A stretch of DNA of 64,000 nt from assembly GCA_017524445.1 (NCBI GenBank), contig JAFXVP010000002.1, positions 1 through 64,000 of the forward strand, given 5' to 3'. The position numbers and the translations under genes are program-made. Below are positions 34,994-43,463 of this stretch, one piece after another (position 1 is the stretch's first letter; each line of letters starts with the position of its first letter). The DNA comes from Clostridia bacterium (GTDB taxonomy: Bacteria; Bacillota; Clostridia; Christensenellales; CAG-138). The notes beneath the pieces are model-generated. The model saw only the letters and a program-made list of their open reading frames with translations. It ran no database searches and was not told where the DNA came from.

Positions 34994-35029
34994 AATGTAA
35001 ACCCTCGGGGTCATAAATTTCCGTTTATC

Positions 35030-35035
35030 ATTATA
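35030..35035 (-). promoter_or_regulatory. -10 element upstream of the PBP-murG-metG operon
   Basis: A perfect TATAAT on the minus strand lies about 40 nt before the PBP start. The -35 region is not clear. Confidence 0.45.
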
Positions 35036-35121
35036 ACAGATGAAATGCAATTTGTGTGACTTTTTTGCGATCGTTTTCAAAAAAGACGCTTTTCCGTCGC
35101 ATTTTCGTCATACGATGGACC

Positions 35122-35697
35122 ATGAACATCGTGATCCTGTTTCTGCTGCTCGCCGGGATCGGCGTCTCGCTGCTTTCGGGAACCGCGGACGGCGTGCTCA
35201 CTGCGCTGCAAGGCGGCGCGTCCGACGCCATCCAAACCGTGCTGCGGCTTTCCGGCGCGTATCTTGTCTGGATGGGGCTTATGAACGTCGCCGAAAAAGC
35301 CGGGCTGATCCGTTCGCTGTCCCGACTGCTGTCCCCCGCGCTTTCCCTGCTCTTTCCGAACGCGGGCAAGGCAAAAGAGGCGATCTCTTTAAACCTTGCC
35401 GCAAACATGCTCGGCATGGGCAACGCCGCGACCCCCTACGGACTGAAGGCCATGCGCCTTTTGAACGAATCGAACCCGTACGCAGGCGTCGCCACGGACG
35501 AAATGTGTACGCTGCTTGTGATCAATGCCTCGTGCCTCGAGTTGTTTCCCACAACGCTCATCGGTCTTCGGGCAAGCTGCGGTTCCGCGCGTCCCGCCGC
35601 GGTCGTGCTGCCGACGCTTCTCAGTTCTCTTGCGGCGACGCTCGTCGCCGTCGTGCTCTGCCTTACGTTCACACACCCATGCCGGTCGCGATCCTGA
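35122..35697 (+). CDS. spmA: Spore maturation protein A
   Basis: The 191-residue, multi-span nucleoside-recognition-like protein carries the SpmA signature region AISLNLAANMLGMGNAATP, then GLKAMRLL and LLVINASCLELFPTTLIGLR. No Shine-Dalgarno precedes ATG 35122; a TACGAT hexamer lies 5 nt upstream, but the -35 is weak, so leaderless initiation is only possible. The 3' end overlaps spmB by 19 nt. In Bacillus SpmA/SpmB affect spore core dehydration. Confidence 0.9.
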   Translation: MNIVILFLLLAGIGVSLLSGTADGVLTALQGGASDAIQTVLRLSGAYLVWMGLMNVAEKAGLIRSLSRLLSPALSLLFPNAGKAKEAISLNLAANMLGMGNAATPYGLKAMRLLNESNPYAGVATDEMCTLLVINASCLELFPTTLIGLRASCGSARPAAVVLPTLLSSLAATLVAVVLCLTFTHPCRSRS

Positions 35698-36182
35698 TCC
35701 TTTTGCTGCTCATCTGCGCCGCCTTCCGCCGCGTCAACGTCTTTCAGGCGTTTTGCGAAGGCGCGGCGCAGGCGCTCCCGCTGATGAAGACGATCCTGCC
35801 GACGCTCGCGGTCTTTTCGGCGGCGATGGCGCTGTTTCGGCACAGCGGCGCGTTCGATCTGCTGTCTTCGTTCCTCTCCCCCGCGTTTCATGCGCTCCGC
35901 GTCGATCCCGCGCTCGTGCCCCTGCTCGTCGTGCGCCCGTTTTCCGGCAGTGCCGCGCTTGCCGCGCTCACCGATATCTTTACGCAATACGGCCCCGATT
36001 CGCGCGTCGGGCTCACGGCAAGCGTGCTCCTCGGCTCCTCCGAAACGGTCTTCTATACGCTCGCGCTGTACTTCGGCAGCGTCGGGATCAAAAAGACGCG
36101 CTTTGCCGTACCCGCGGCGCTTGCCGCCCTTTTCACCTCCGTCGTCACCGGTCTGCTCTTTTCGTCGCTGTTCTTCGGATAG
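35679..36182 (+). CDS. spmB: Spore maturation protein B
   Basis: The 167-residue membrane protein begins MPVAILILLLLICAAFRRVN. It contains EGAAQALPLMKTILPTLAVF, VRPFSGSAALAAL and GSSETVFYTLALYFGSVG, all typical of SpmB. It is out of frame with, and overlaps, the spmA end, indicating tight coupling. The pair supports an endospore-forming ancestry. Confidence 0.92.
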   Translation: MPVAILILLLLICAAFRRVNVFQAFCEGAAQALPLMKTILPTLAVFSAAMALFRHSGAFDLLSSFLSPAFHALRVDPALVPLLVVRPFSGSAALAALTDIFTQYGPDSRVGLTASVLLGSSETVFYTLALYFGSVGIKKTRFAVPAALAALFTSVVTGLLFSSLFFG

Positions 36183-36198
36183 ATTGCATGCGGGCTGT

Positions 36199-36318
36199 GC
36201 CCGCAATTCACGCATCGAAAACGCAATTCACGTCCGGCAGAGACAATTCACGACGGGCCCGCCGTCAATTCATGTGCGAAGCACGATCCACGCGGGGCGT
36301 CGGGGTCGGCGCCCCGCT
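36199..36318 (+). repeat. Mini-hairpin array, AATTCA separators
   Basis: Four AATTCA(C/T) separators begin at 36205, 36225, 36245 and 36267, about 20 bp apart. Between them lie short self-complementary cores such as GCGGGC-TGT-GCCCGC, GACGGG-CC-CGCCGTC (partial) and GTGC-GAA-GCAC. It ends in a GC-rich hairpin (about 36292-36318). The cores differ but each folds on itself. Confidence 0.7.
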
Positions 36319-36332
36319 TAAAAACTGCAATT

Positions 36333-36458
36333 ACCCCCTGTGTGCAGCAGTGTAAAATTTGTAAATATTGTAAATGTGTTTCAATGACGGATTTCAGCAT
36401 ATATGATACTCTTTACAAAACTTACATTTTTTACAATATTTACATTCCTTACACACCC
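36333..36458 (+). repeat. Iteron inverted-repeat element, copy 1
   Basis: It opens with ACCCCCTGTGTGCAGCAG. Then TGTAAA iterons start at 36351, 36360 and 36369 (exactly 9 bp apart). An AT-rich centre follows, and an inverted arm has TTACA at 36413, 36422, 36431, 36440 and 36449 (again exactly 9 bp apart), ending ACACACCC. The opening matches copy 2 (60835-60966, opposite orientation). No coding capacity. Confidence 0.75.
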
Positions 36459-36565
36459 AGTACGGATCGCGTTTGTGTTTTTCGACAGTCTGCGCTTCGC
36501 TTCGACGGAAGATCGCACGCTTTCCGCGCGTACCGTCGCCTCCTGCACGGCGCATCAATATTACA

Positions 36566-36594
36566 TGGACAGACGGGAAAATATGTGCTATGAT
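36566..36594 (+). promoter_or_regulatory. Promoter for the HerA-like ATPase gene
   Basis: TGGACA (36566-36571), 17 bp and TATGAT (36589-36594) lie 35 nt before the ATG. Confidence 0.55.
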
Positions 36595-36628
36595 ATGTTT
36601 GAAAATATCGAGTTCTGCGGAGGCATGT

Positions 36629-38221
36629 ATGCTGATCGACAACCGAATCCTCGTCGGCAAGGGCGAGACCGAAGCGTTTATCCTTCCCGAAATGGCAAAC
36701 CGCCACGGCATGATCGCCGGCGCGACCGGCACGGGCAAGACCATCACCCTGAAAGTCATGGCGGAATCGTTTTCCGACCTCGGCGTTCCGGTGTTTTTGG
36801 CTGACGTCAAAGGGGATCTCTCGGGCTGTGTCAAGCCCGGTGAGATGACCGACAAGATCGCAAAGCGGCTCGAAAACGTCGGCGTCGATCCCGAGACGTT
36901 CGAAATGCGCCGCTATCCCGTGCGCTTCTGGGACGTGTACGGCGAGGGCGGACATCCGGTCCGCACGACGGTTTCCGACATGGGCGCGGAGCTTTTATCC
37001 CGCCTTCTGGGACTTTCCGACGTACAGACCGGCGTACTGTCGATCGCGTTCCGCGTGGCGGACGACAACGGCTGGCTTCTCATAGACCTCAAGGACCTGC
37101 GCGCCATGGTCGCCTATATCACCGAGCACGCGGGCGAGCTTCTGCATCAGTACGGCACGATTTCAAAGCAGTCCGCCGGCGCGATCCAGCGCGCGCTTTT
37201 GCAGCTTGAGGACGCGGGCGGGAACCTGTTCTTCGGCGAGCCCGCGATCGACCTCCATGACTGGATGCAGACCGATGAGGACGGACGCGGCTACATCAAC
37301 GTGTTCCACTGCGCAAAGCTCTATCAGAGCCCGCTGCTCTATTCGACCTTTATGCTGTGGCTCCTTGCCGAGCTGTTTGAACAGCTTCCCGAGGTCGGCG
37401 ATCTCGAAAAGCCGAAGCTCGTGTTCTTCTTTGACGAGGCGCATCTGCTGTTCAGTGACGCAAAGAAGGCGCTTCGCGACAAGGTCGAGCAGGTCGTGAA
37501 GCTGATCCGCTCGAAGGGCGTCGGCGTCTACTTCATTTCGCAGCAGCCGTCCGATCTGCCGGACCCGGTGCTTGCGCAGCTAAGCAACCGCGTACAGCAC
37601 GCGCTCCGCGCTTATACGCCCGCCGAGCAAAAGGCGATCAAGACCGCCGCGGCGACGTTCCGCGTGAATCCGAAGTTCAATACCGAAGAGGTGTTAAGCG
37701 AGCTCGGCACCGGCGAAGCGCTCGTGAGCTTTCTTGACGCGAAGGGCCGTCCGTCGATCGTCGAGCGCTGCACGATCCTGCCGCCGCAGTCCATGATGGG
37801 CATGATCGACGGCGAACGCCGGAAAGCCGAGATCATGGCGGACACGCTCTACGGCAAGTACGACGAGCCGGTCGACAACGAATCCGCCTACGAGATCCTG
37901 ACCGGCAAGGCCGAAGCCGACGCAAAGGAAAAGGCCGAGGCCGCCGAACGCGAGGCCGAGGAAAAGGCGCGCGAAAAGCAGGAAAAGGAAGAAGCAAAGG
38001 CAAAAGAAAAAGCCGAAAAGGAAGAAGCGAAGGCAAAGGAAAAGGCCGAAAAGGAAGAAGCAAAGGCGAAGGAAAAGGCCGAAAAAGAGAAGGCAAAGAA
38101 GAAGAAAAAGGCGACCTCCGCGCTCGGCAAGGTCGCATCCTCCGCCGCCACGTCCATCGGACGGCAGGTCGGCAATTCCCTGTTCCGCGGGATCCTCGGT
38201 ACGCTCAAGAAGCTGTTTTGA
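36629..38221 (+). CDS. HerA/DUF853-type helicase-like ATPase
   Basis: The start is ATG 36629 ([20 protein letters not shown]), with GCGGAGG 5 nt upstream. The 530-residue P-loop ATPase has Walker A GATGTGKT (31-38), Walker [11 protein letters not shown] (about 266-275) and [12 protein letters not shown] as the arginine/sensor region of the DUF853 (YjgR-like) family. The C-terminal 110 residues form a Lys/Glu/Ala coiled coil made of [11 protein letters not shown] repeats. HerA-like ATPases are hexameric DNA translocases, but this subfamily's task is unknown. It is co-transcribed with the next gene. Confidence 0.87.
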   Translation: MLIDNRILVGKGETEAFILPEMANRHGMIAGATGTGKTITLKVMAESFSDLGVPVFLADVKGDLSGCVKPGEMTDKIAKRLENVGVDPETFEMRRYPVRFWDVYGEGGHPVRTTVSDMGAELLSRLLGLSDVQTGVLSIAFRVADDNGWLLIDLKDLRAMVAYITEHAGELLHQYGTISKQSAGAIQRALLQLEDAGGNLFFGEPAIDLHDWMQTDEDGRGYINVFHCAKLYQSPLLYSTFMLWLLAELFEQLPEVGDLEKPKLVFFFDEAHLLFSDAKKALRDKVEQVVKLIRSKGVGVYFISQQPSDLPDPVLAQLSNRVQHALRAYTPAEQKAIKTAAATFRVNPKFNTEEVLSELGTGEALVSFLDAKGRPSIVERCTILPPQSMMGMIDGERRKAEIMADTLYGKYDEPVDNESAYEILTGKAEADAKEKAEAAEREAEEKAREKQEKEEAKAKEKAEKEEAKAKEKAEKEEAKAKEKAEKEKAKKKKKATSALGKVASSAATSIGRQVGNSLFRGILGTLKKLF

Positions 38222-38237
38222 CGAAAGGAGAGTCATT

Positions 38238-38807
38238 ATGCCGCTGTACTGTGAAAACTGCATGAAGGTCGTGGAAGGGCCTCTTTGCCCCGCCTGCCGG
38301 AACCGGAAGCTAAAAGAGGTCGAGCCCGGCGATTTCTGTCTCGTCGCGGAGGTGCACTATATGCAGGCGGAGATGCTGAAGGAGCTTTTCGCGGACAACG
38401 ATATCCCCTGCACGGACCGTTCCGTGCTCGGCGCGGGCATCACCGTGAATCTCGGCGTCAACGTGGGCTTTACCCGGCTGTACGTGCCGTACGACCGGCT
38501 GGACCTTGCGAAGGAGCTGTACGACGCCTATTTCAACGCGCCGGAAGCGCCGGACACGCTGCGTGAAGTTCTGATCGGGCACGTTTATCGTCACTTCAAG
38601 GGCGGGCTGTACCGCGTCGAGGGCGTCGCGAAGCATTCCGAAACGCTTGAGGAATACGTCGTGTACCGTAAGCTCTATGATGACAAATCGCTCTGGATCC
38701 GTCCGAAGGAGATGTTTTTGTCCCCGGTCGACCGCGAGAAGTATCCGGACGCTATGCAGGAATTCCGCTTTGAGCCGGTCGATGAAAACGCCGAAGATCC
38801 TGAATAA
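38238..38807 (+). CDS. Zinc-ribbon / DUF2007-like / DUF1653 protein
   Basis: The 189-residue protein has an N-terminal zinc ribbon (CENCMKVVEGPLCPAC). A DUF2007-like signal-transducing segment follows (AEVHYMQAEMLKELFADNDI, about 37-100). A C-terminal DUF1653 domain (VYRHFKGGLYRVEGVAKHSE, then LWIRPKEMFLSPV) closes it. GAAAGGAG precedes the ATG. It follows the ATPase by 16 nt. These domains are known but uncharacterised, and this combination is uncommon; it may be an adaptor for the ATPase (inference). Confidence 0.75.
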   Translation: MPLYCENCMKVVEGPLCPACRNRKLKEVEPGDFCLVAEVHYMQAEMLKELFADNDIPCTDRSVLGAGITVNLGVNVGFTRLYVPYDRLDLAKELYDAYFNAPEAPDTLREVLIGHVYRHFKGGLYRVEGVAKHSETLEEYVVYRKLYDDKSLWIRPKEMFLSPVDREKYPDAMQEFRFEPVDENAEDPE

Positions 38808-38832
38808 TCGGCTTGAATTCATATATTTATAC

Positions 38833-38866
38833 AATCGCCGTATACAACCGTATGCGGCGATTTTGC
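38833..38866 (+). terminator. Terminator after the HerA operon
   Basis: A 13-bp hairpin (38833-38845 with 38850-38862, one G-T wobble) is followed by a short T-run (TTTTG). Confidence 0.65.
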
Positions 38867-38919
38867 ATGGTTTTTCTTGATATCCAATGTAAAAATCACG
38901 AAAAATATTCATACAATGT

Positions 38920-38948
38920 TTGCATTTTCAAATGCGCGGTGCTATACT
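38920..38948 (+). promoter_or_regulatory. Promoter of the SAM riboswitch
   Basis: TTGCAT (38920-38925), 17 bp and TATACT (38943-38948) place the start near 38955, at the first base of helix P1. Confidence 0.7.
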
Positions 38949-38952
38949 CGCA

Positions 38953-39078
38953 TTGCCATCAAGAGTGCGCGAGAGACAAGCTCCGTGACCGCACAGCAAC
39001 CTGCCTGAGTAAGGTGCTAAGGCTTGAGCGATGGCAAGATAAAAACGTTCCGTCCCGGCGATCTGTCCGGGACTTTTT
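38953..39078 (+). ncRNA. SAM-I/IV-like riboswitch with terminator
   Basis: P1 pairs TTGCCATC (38953-38960) with GATGGCAA (39030-39037). P2 pairs GTGCG with CGCAC around a kink-turn-like internal loop. The SAM-I core GCAACC (38996-39001) and AAGGTGCTAA (39011-39020) form P3. There is no P4. Loop 2 CAA can pair with TTG at 39024-39026, and loop 3 GCC (39003-39005) with GGC (39021-39023), the two pseudoknots expected in the SAM-I/IV variant. The terminator GTCCCGG/CCGGGAC plus TTTTT (39052-39078) follows 15 nt later. I see no obvious antiterminator. The next gene starts 100 nt beyond. Confidence 0.65.
39052..39078 (+). terminator. Riboswitch terminator
   Basis: A 7-bp GC-rich stem with an 8-nt loop is followed by TTTTTCTTTTC, 15 nt after riboswitch helix P1. 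Confidence 0.85.
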
Positions 39079-39178
39079 CTTTTCATTGTAAATTTTACAT
39101 ATAAAATCGAAAAAAAGTGCAACAAAACGCGCAGATATGTGGTATGATAGAAAGAGATTTTGTATGCGAGGTACAGGT

Positions 39179-40519
39179 ATGAAACAAAGACGCAGCGGTT
39201 GGACGCGGATCATCACGCTCCTTCTGGTGCTTGCCCTGCTCGGCGGGGGCGTATATTATCTATATCAGCGTGATTTCGGAGGCAGCGGAGAATCTGCCTA
39301 CGTGCAGTCCGTTTCGGCGATCATCGGCAGCGGAAACGTCGGTCTCTACGCGCAGTACAACGGCGTTGTGGAGGCGAAGGAAGTCAAAGAGATCAATCCC
39401 AACGGCAGCATGCCCATCAAGGAATGCTACGTTTCCGCCGGCAGTAATGTACGGGAAGGCGAGCCGCTGTTCTGCTATGACGTGGACGATCTCGAGCTCC
39501 AGTACGCGCAGATCGAGATCGACATCTCCGGCGTCGAAAACAACCTCCGCACGTATCGCGACCAGCTCAGCGCGCTGAACACGAAGCTCAGCAAGGCGAA
39601 AGAGGAAGAGCGCTACACGATCGAGCTCGATATCCAGACGGTCGAGCTGAACATTCGCAAGGCGGAATTCGATCTTGAAGACAAGCATCGCCGCGCAGAC
39701 GAGATGCGCAAGGTGATCGACGCAAGCGAAGTTCTCTCCCCCGTGACCGGAACGGTGCGCTCCGTGCGCGACAATTCCGGTTCCTATGATCCCTTCGGCT
39801 ACGGCTACGGCGACGGCAGCGGCGCGTACATCACCATCATCGCGGGCACGGCGTTCTGCGTCAAGGGCACCGTGGACGAGCAGACGATCTACACGCTCTA
39901 CGCGGGCATGCCGGTTCTGATCCGCTCCCGCGTGAGTGACCGCGTCCTGCACGGCACGATCTATCGCATCGATACCGAATCATCCGACAGCAATCAGGGC
40001 GGCATGATCTACTACGGCGAGGGCGAACGTGCCAGCAAGTACGCGTTCTACGTGGAGCCGGAAAGCATTGAGGGGCTGATGATCGGTCAGCACGTCGTGA
40101 TCGACCTCAACACGGATACGGATACGAGCACCGCGCTGATGCTGCCCGCCGCGTTCCTGTTCGAGGAAAACGGCAGTTACTTCGCATGGGCGGCCGACGC
40201 GGACGGACGCATCGAAAAGCGTGCCGTCACGGTCGGAACGTACGACGAGGAAACCGAGTGTTGGGAGATCCTTGACGGGCTTACAAGGCGGGATCGCATC
40301 GCGTTCCCGGATGAAACGATCCACGCCGGCATGCTTGCGACGGAAACGGCGTACACCGACTCCGGCGATATCGACGGTACGACCGCGATCCCCGAAGGGG
40401 GCATGACCGGTACGTGGCAAACGTCGGACGACGGTATGACAGATTCGGATTATCCTAAGGATGACGGCTCGCCGGAAGTGCCGGACAACGGCGCCGACGC
40501 CGTGGATTTCGGAGGCTGA
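39179..40519 (+). CDS. MacA/HlyD-type efflux adaptor 1
   Basis: The start is ATG 39179 (MKQRRSGWTRIITLLLV), with GAGG 7 nt upstream. The 446-residue protein has one N-terminal span (about 9-29), a lipoyl/barrel-sandwich half and an alpha-hairpin (about 115-185, heptad-rich). The second lipoyl half is SPVTGTVRSV, followed by a beta-barrel and membrane-proximal domain and an acidic Asp/Gly/Thr tail. It should link the permease to the outside of a Gram-positive cell. It is first of four co-oriented genes (adaptor, ATPase, adaptor, permease). Confidence 0.85.
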   Translation: MKQRRSGWTRIITLLLVLALLGGGVYYLYQRDFGGSGESAYVQSVSAIIGSGNVGLYAQYNGVVEAKEVKEINPNGSMPIKECYVSAGSNVREGEPLFCYDVDDLELQYAQIEIDISGVENNLRTYRDQLSALNTKLSKAKEEERYTIELDIQTVELNIRKAEFDLEDKHRRADEMRKVIDASEVLSPVTGTVRSVRDNSGSYDPFGYGYGDGSGAYITIIAGTAFCVKGTVDEQTIYTLYAGMPVLIRSRVSDRVLHGTIYRIDTESSDSNQGGMIYYGEGERASKYAFYVEPESIEGLMIGQHVVIDLNTDTDTSTALMLPAAFLFEENGSYFAWAADADGRIEKRAVTVGTYDEETECWEILDGLTRRDRIAFPDETIHAGMLATETAYTDSGDIDGTTAIPEGGMTGTWQTSDDGMTDSDYPKDDGSPEVPDNGADAVDFGG

Positions 40520-40520
40520 T

Positions 40521-41198
40521 ATGCTGATCCGTCTCGAACACATTGAAAAAACGTACGGCACCCCGGACCGACCGGTCCCGGTGCTGCACGACGTCAATTT
40601 TGCCATGGAGGAAGGCGCGTATTACGCGATCATGGGTCCTTCCGGCTCCGGCAAGTCAACGCTGATGAACATCCTCGGGTATCTCGATACGCCGACCGGC
40701 GGAACCTATTATTTTGAGGACGTCGACAACAGCCGCGCGTCCGACGCCGAGATGGCGAAGATCCGCAACGAAAAGATCGGATTCGTGTTCCAGTCGTTCC
40801 ATCTGCTGCCGCAGCGCAAAGCATGGGAAAACGTCGCGCTGCCGCTGCTGTACGGAAACGTGCCGAAAAAGGAACGGCGCGCACGCGCCGAACAGGCGCT
40901 CTGTGAAGTCGGTCTCGAAGACCGCATGGACTTTTTCCCCACGCAGCTTTCCGGCGGTCAGTGCCAGCGGGTCGCGATCGCACGGGCGATCTGCACGCGG
41001 CCGAAGCTGCTCCTTGCCGACGAACCGACCGGCGCGCTGGATTCGAAATCCGGTCAGCAGATCATGGATATCTTCGACGCGCTGCATGAACGCGGCATGT
41101 CGATCATGATGATCACGCACGAGCTCGCGGTCGCAAGGCGCGCTTCCCGCATGCTCTTTATCTACGACGGTGTCTTGACGGGAGGCGATGAGCCATGA
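40521..41198 (+). CDS. MacB/LolD-type ABC transporter ATPase
   Basis: The 225-residue ATPase has Walker A GPSGSGKST (39-47), signature LSGGQCQRVAIARA, Walker B LLLADEPTGALD and H-loop MMITHELAV. This is the MacB/FtsE/LolD subfamily, which powers mechanotransmission rather than classical pumping. GGAGG lies 5 nt before ATG 40521. The stop overlaps the next start by ATGA. Confidence 0.93.
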   Translation: MLIRLEHIEKTYGTPDRPVPVLHDVNFAMEEGAYYAIMGPSGSGKSTLMNILGYLDTPTGGTYYFEDVDNSRASDAEMAKIRNEKIGFVFQSFHLLPQRKAWENVALPLLYGNVPKKERRARAEQALCEVGLEDRMDFFPTQLSGGQCQRVAIARAICTRPKLLLADEPTGALDSKSGQQIMDIFDALHERGMSIMMITHELAVARRASRMLFIYDGVLTGGDEP

Positions 41199-43450
41199 AA
41201 CGTACATTGAAGATCGTTCTCGTCAGCATCCTGTGCGTCGCGCTGATCGGCGGCAGCATCTTTGCCTACGTGAAGCTCCGCAAGCCCACGCCGTGCGAGG
41301 TCTATCCCGCCATGAACTGGATGATGTCCTACATGCCGAACCAATCGTATCTGTACGGCATCGTGACCTCGGACGCATCCCAGATCATCACGAAGAACAA
41401 CGAGCGCAACGTTCTTGAGGTGCTCGTGTCGCCTGGCGACGTCGTCTCCGTCGGCGATCCGCTTTTACAGTACGACGCGACGCGCTCGCAGCTCTCCTTT
41501 GAAGAAAATCAGCTGGATCTTCAGAAGCTCGAAAATCAGCTCCGTTCCGAATACGTCGACTACAAGCGGTTCTCCGGCACGGATTATCCGGACCCGCTTC
41601 TGACGCCGACGCCGTCCCCCACGCCGACCCCCTCGCCGACGCCCAAGTCGGCCTCAGCCGAAGACGTCGGCGGCGCAAGACACCTGTCGCTCCGGACGGG
41701 CGACGATCCGGTCGCTCCCGTCAGCGGAACCGGCACCGAGGCGGACCCGTTCGTGTATGAATTCGAAGCGGCGGCTCCCGTGACCTACGCCTTTATCCGA
41801 TCGCTTATTGCGCAGGCTCCGGAACACGCGTCCGCCGTCTTCGCGCGGATCGTGCAGCCCGAAGCGGAGATCCTGCTTTCGGTCACACTGTCCGAGGAGG
41901 TCTCTTTCTCGGTCAATCTCAAGGGTGAATCCGCACCGACGCCCACGCCAAGCGGGGACCCGGACGAGTCCGGGGAGGATCCCGTCTATCCCGACCCGCC
42001 GATCGGCGGCGAAGGCACCGAGACCAATCCGGTCGTCTATTCGTATACGCCCGGCATGACCGTCACGAACGCGTTTTTGAAAGCGCAGTCCGAACTCGCC
42101 GCGTCGCAGGAAGCGAGCATGTATGTAAAGCTGCAGGCGGAACAGTTTTCGATTGATCTCGTGTTCGAGACGGACGGCACATTCTCATTTACTACGACTG
42201 TGAACACGGCTGAACCGACGCCGACCCCGACGGCAACCGCGAGCGCGGAACCCACGCCGACCGCAACGGCGACGGCAAGTGCGGAGCCCACCGCAACGGC
42301 AACCGCAAGCGCGGAACCCACGGCAACGGCGACCGCAAGCGCGGAACCCACCGCAACGGCGACTGCAAGCGCGGAACCCACCGCAACGGCGACTGCAAGC
42401 GCGGAGCCCACGGCTACGGCGACCGCAAGTGCGGAACCGACCGCAACGGCGACCGCAAGCGCGGAACCCTCCGCAACCGCGACCGCAAGCGCGACGGCGA
42501 CGGCAACCCCAACGGCAACACCGACACCTACCGCAACGCCGACGGCGACCCCGACGCGCACGCCTACCCCGACGCCGAAACGCACGCCCACTCCGACGCC
42601 GAAACGCACGCCCACCCCGACTCCGAAACGCACGCCCACCCCGACGCCGCGGCGCACGCCGACCAAGAAGCCCACGGCGACCCCGACGCCCACGCCGTAT
42701 GACGAGGCGGCACATATGACAAAGGAAGAGCGCGCCACGCGCGCAAAGGAGATCGCGGCGAGCATCCGCCAGGACGAGCTGCTCTACCGTCAGCTCGTGC
42801 TCGACATCGAAAAGGCGGAGAGCAGCGGTCTCGAAGGCATCCTGTACTCCGAGATCAACGGCACGGTGATGACGGCCGTGCAGCCGGATGAAGTCACGCT
42901 CGGCGAGGTGCTCGTGGAGGTGCGCGGCGGCACCGGACTGCACATCAGCGTGATCGTCGGCGAAGACGAACTTCAAAACTACCCTGTCGGCACCGAGCTT
43001 TCCGGCTTCTCCTATCAGATGCAGGACACCGTGACCGCGCGGGTCGCGCAGGTCGGCACCATGCCGATTTCCACCAACTATTCCGGAAACGGCAACCCGA
43101 ATTCCTCCGGATATCTTCTGGTGCTCGACATCACCGGCGACGTGATCCCGGGCGTCGGCGAATACATCGAGTTTTCGGATTATTCCTCGCTGTTTGAACA
43201 GGGCACGATCTATCTGCACGAAGCGTTTCTGCGTGAGATCAACGGCGTGACCTGTCTTTACGCCGCGAACGAGGACAACGTGCTCGTGAAGTACACCGTG
43301 ACGACCGGCAGCCGGCAGAACGAATACGTCGAGCTGATCGGTTCGCCGATCTCGGCTGAGGACCGCATCGCGTTCCCGTACGACAAGAACTGCAAGGAAG
43401 GCAATCCTGTCGAGGACGCGAAGGGCGGCGTCTTCTACGGCGGCTGGTAA
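41195..43450 (+). CDS. MacA/HlyD-type adaptor 2 with long Pro/Thr/Ala insert
   Basis: The 751-residue protein has a signal/anchor (about 5-25) and a first lipoyl half (VLEVLVSPGDVVSVGDPLLQ). The alpha-hairpin is broken by an insert of about 370 residues, then the hairpin return and second lipoyl half follow (EGILYSEINGTVMTAVQPDE). The insert contains two tandem related domains (GTGTEADPFVYEFEAAAPVT and GEGTETNPVVYSYTPGMTVT), then a TATASAEPTA minisatellite (30-bp units, about 42,230-42,510) and TPTPKRTP repeats. The frame is intact. The insert is probably an extended spacer. Confidence 0.82.
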   Translation: MKRTLKIVLVSILCVALIGGSIFAYVKLRKPTPCEVYPAMNWMMSYMPNQSYLYGIVTSDASQIITKNNERNVLEVLVSPGDVVSVGDPLLQYDATRSQLSFEENQLDLQKLENQLRSEYVDYKRFSGTDYPDPLLTPTPSPTPTPSPTPKSASAEDVGGARHLSLRTGDDPVAPVSGTGTEADPFVYEFEAAAPVTYAFIRSLIAQAPEHASAVFARIVQPEAEILLSVTLSEEVSFSVNLKGESAPTPTPSGDPDESGEDPVYPDPPIGGEGTETNPVVYSYTPGMTVTNAFLKAQSELAASQEASMYVKLQAEQFSIDLVFETDGTFSFTTTVNTAEPTPTPTATASAEPTPTATATASAEPTATATASAEPTATATASAEPTATATASAEPTATATASAEPTATATASAEPTATATASAEPSATATASATATATPTATPTPTATPTATPTRTPTPTPKRTPTPTPKRTPTPTPKRTPTPTPRRTPTKKPTATPTPTPYDEAAHMTKEERATRAKEIAASIRQDELLYRQLVLDIEKAESSGLEGILYSEINGTVMTAVQPDEVTLGEVLVEVRGGTGLHISVIVGEDELQNYPVGTELSGFSYQMQDTVTARVAQVGTMPISTNYSGNGNPNSSGYLLVLDITGDVIPGVGEYIEFSDYSSLFEQGTIYLHEAFLREINGVTCLYAANEDNVLVKYTVTTGSRQNEYVELIGSPISAEDRIAFPYDKNCKEGNPVEDAKGGVFYGGW
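42230..42510 (+). repeat. 30-bp coding minisatellite in adaptor 2
   Basis: About seven to eight near-identical 30-bp units encode SAEPTATATA. Synonymous third-position differences (ACGGCGACC, ACGGCAACC, ACGGCGACT) show units of different ages. Confidence 0.85.
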
Positions 43451-43463
43451 GGAGGTGCTTTCG

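Noticed and set aside
35056-35121. GTG start 22 codons upstream for spmA
   Set aside because: The extra residues are basic and lack SpmA similarity, and there is no ribosome site before that GTG.
36473-36628. Upstream start for the HerA-like ATPase
   Set aside because: The added 52 residues are Arg/Ser-rich without family similarity and cover the promoter; GCGGAGG supports ATG 36629.
38953-39078. Cobalamin riboswitch or T-box leader
   Set aside because: No B12-box or T-box motif is present. The GCAACC / AAGGTGCTAA pair and the P1-P2-P3 order fit the SAM-I clan.
42230-42715. Frameshift or assembly error in the minisatellite of adaptor 2
   Set aside because: The frame remains open through the repeats and resumes a recognisable HlyD second half, and the synonymous differences between units argue for genuine sequence.
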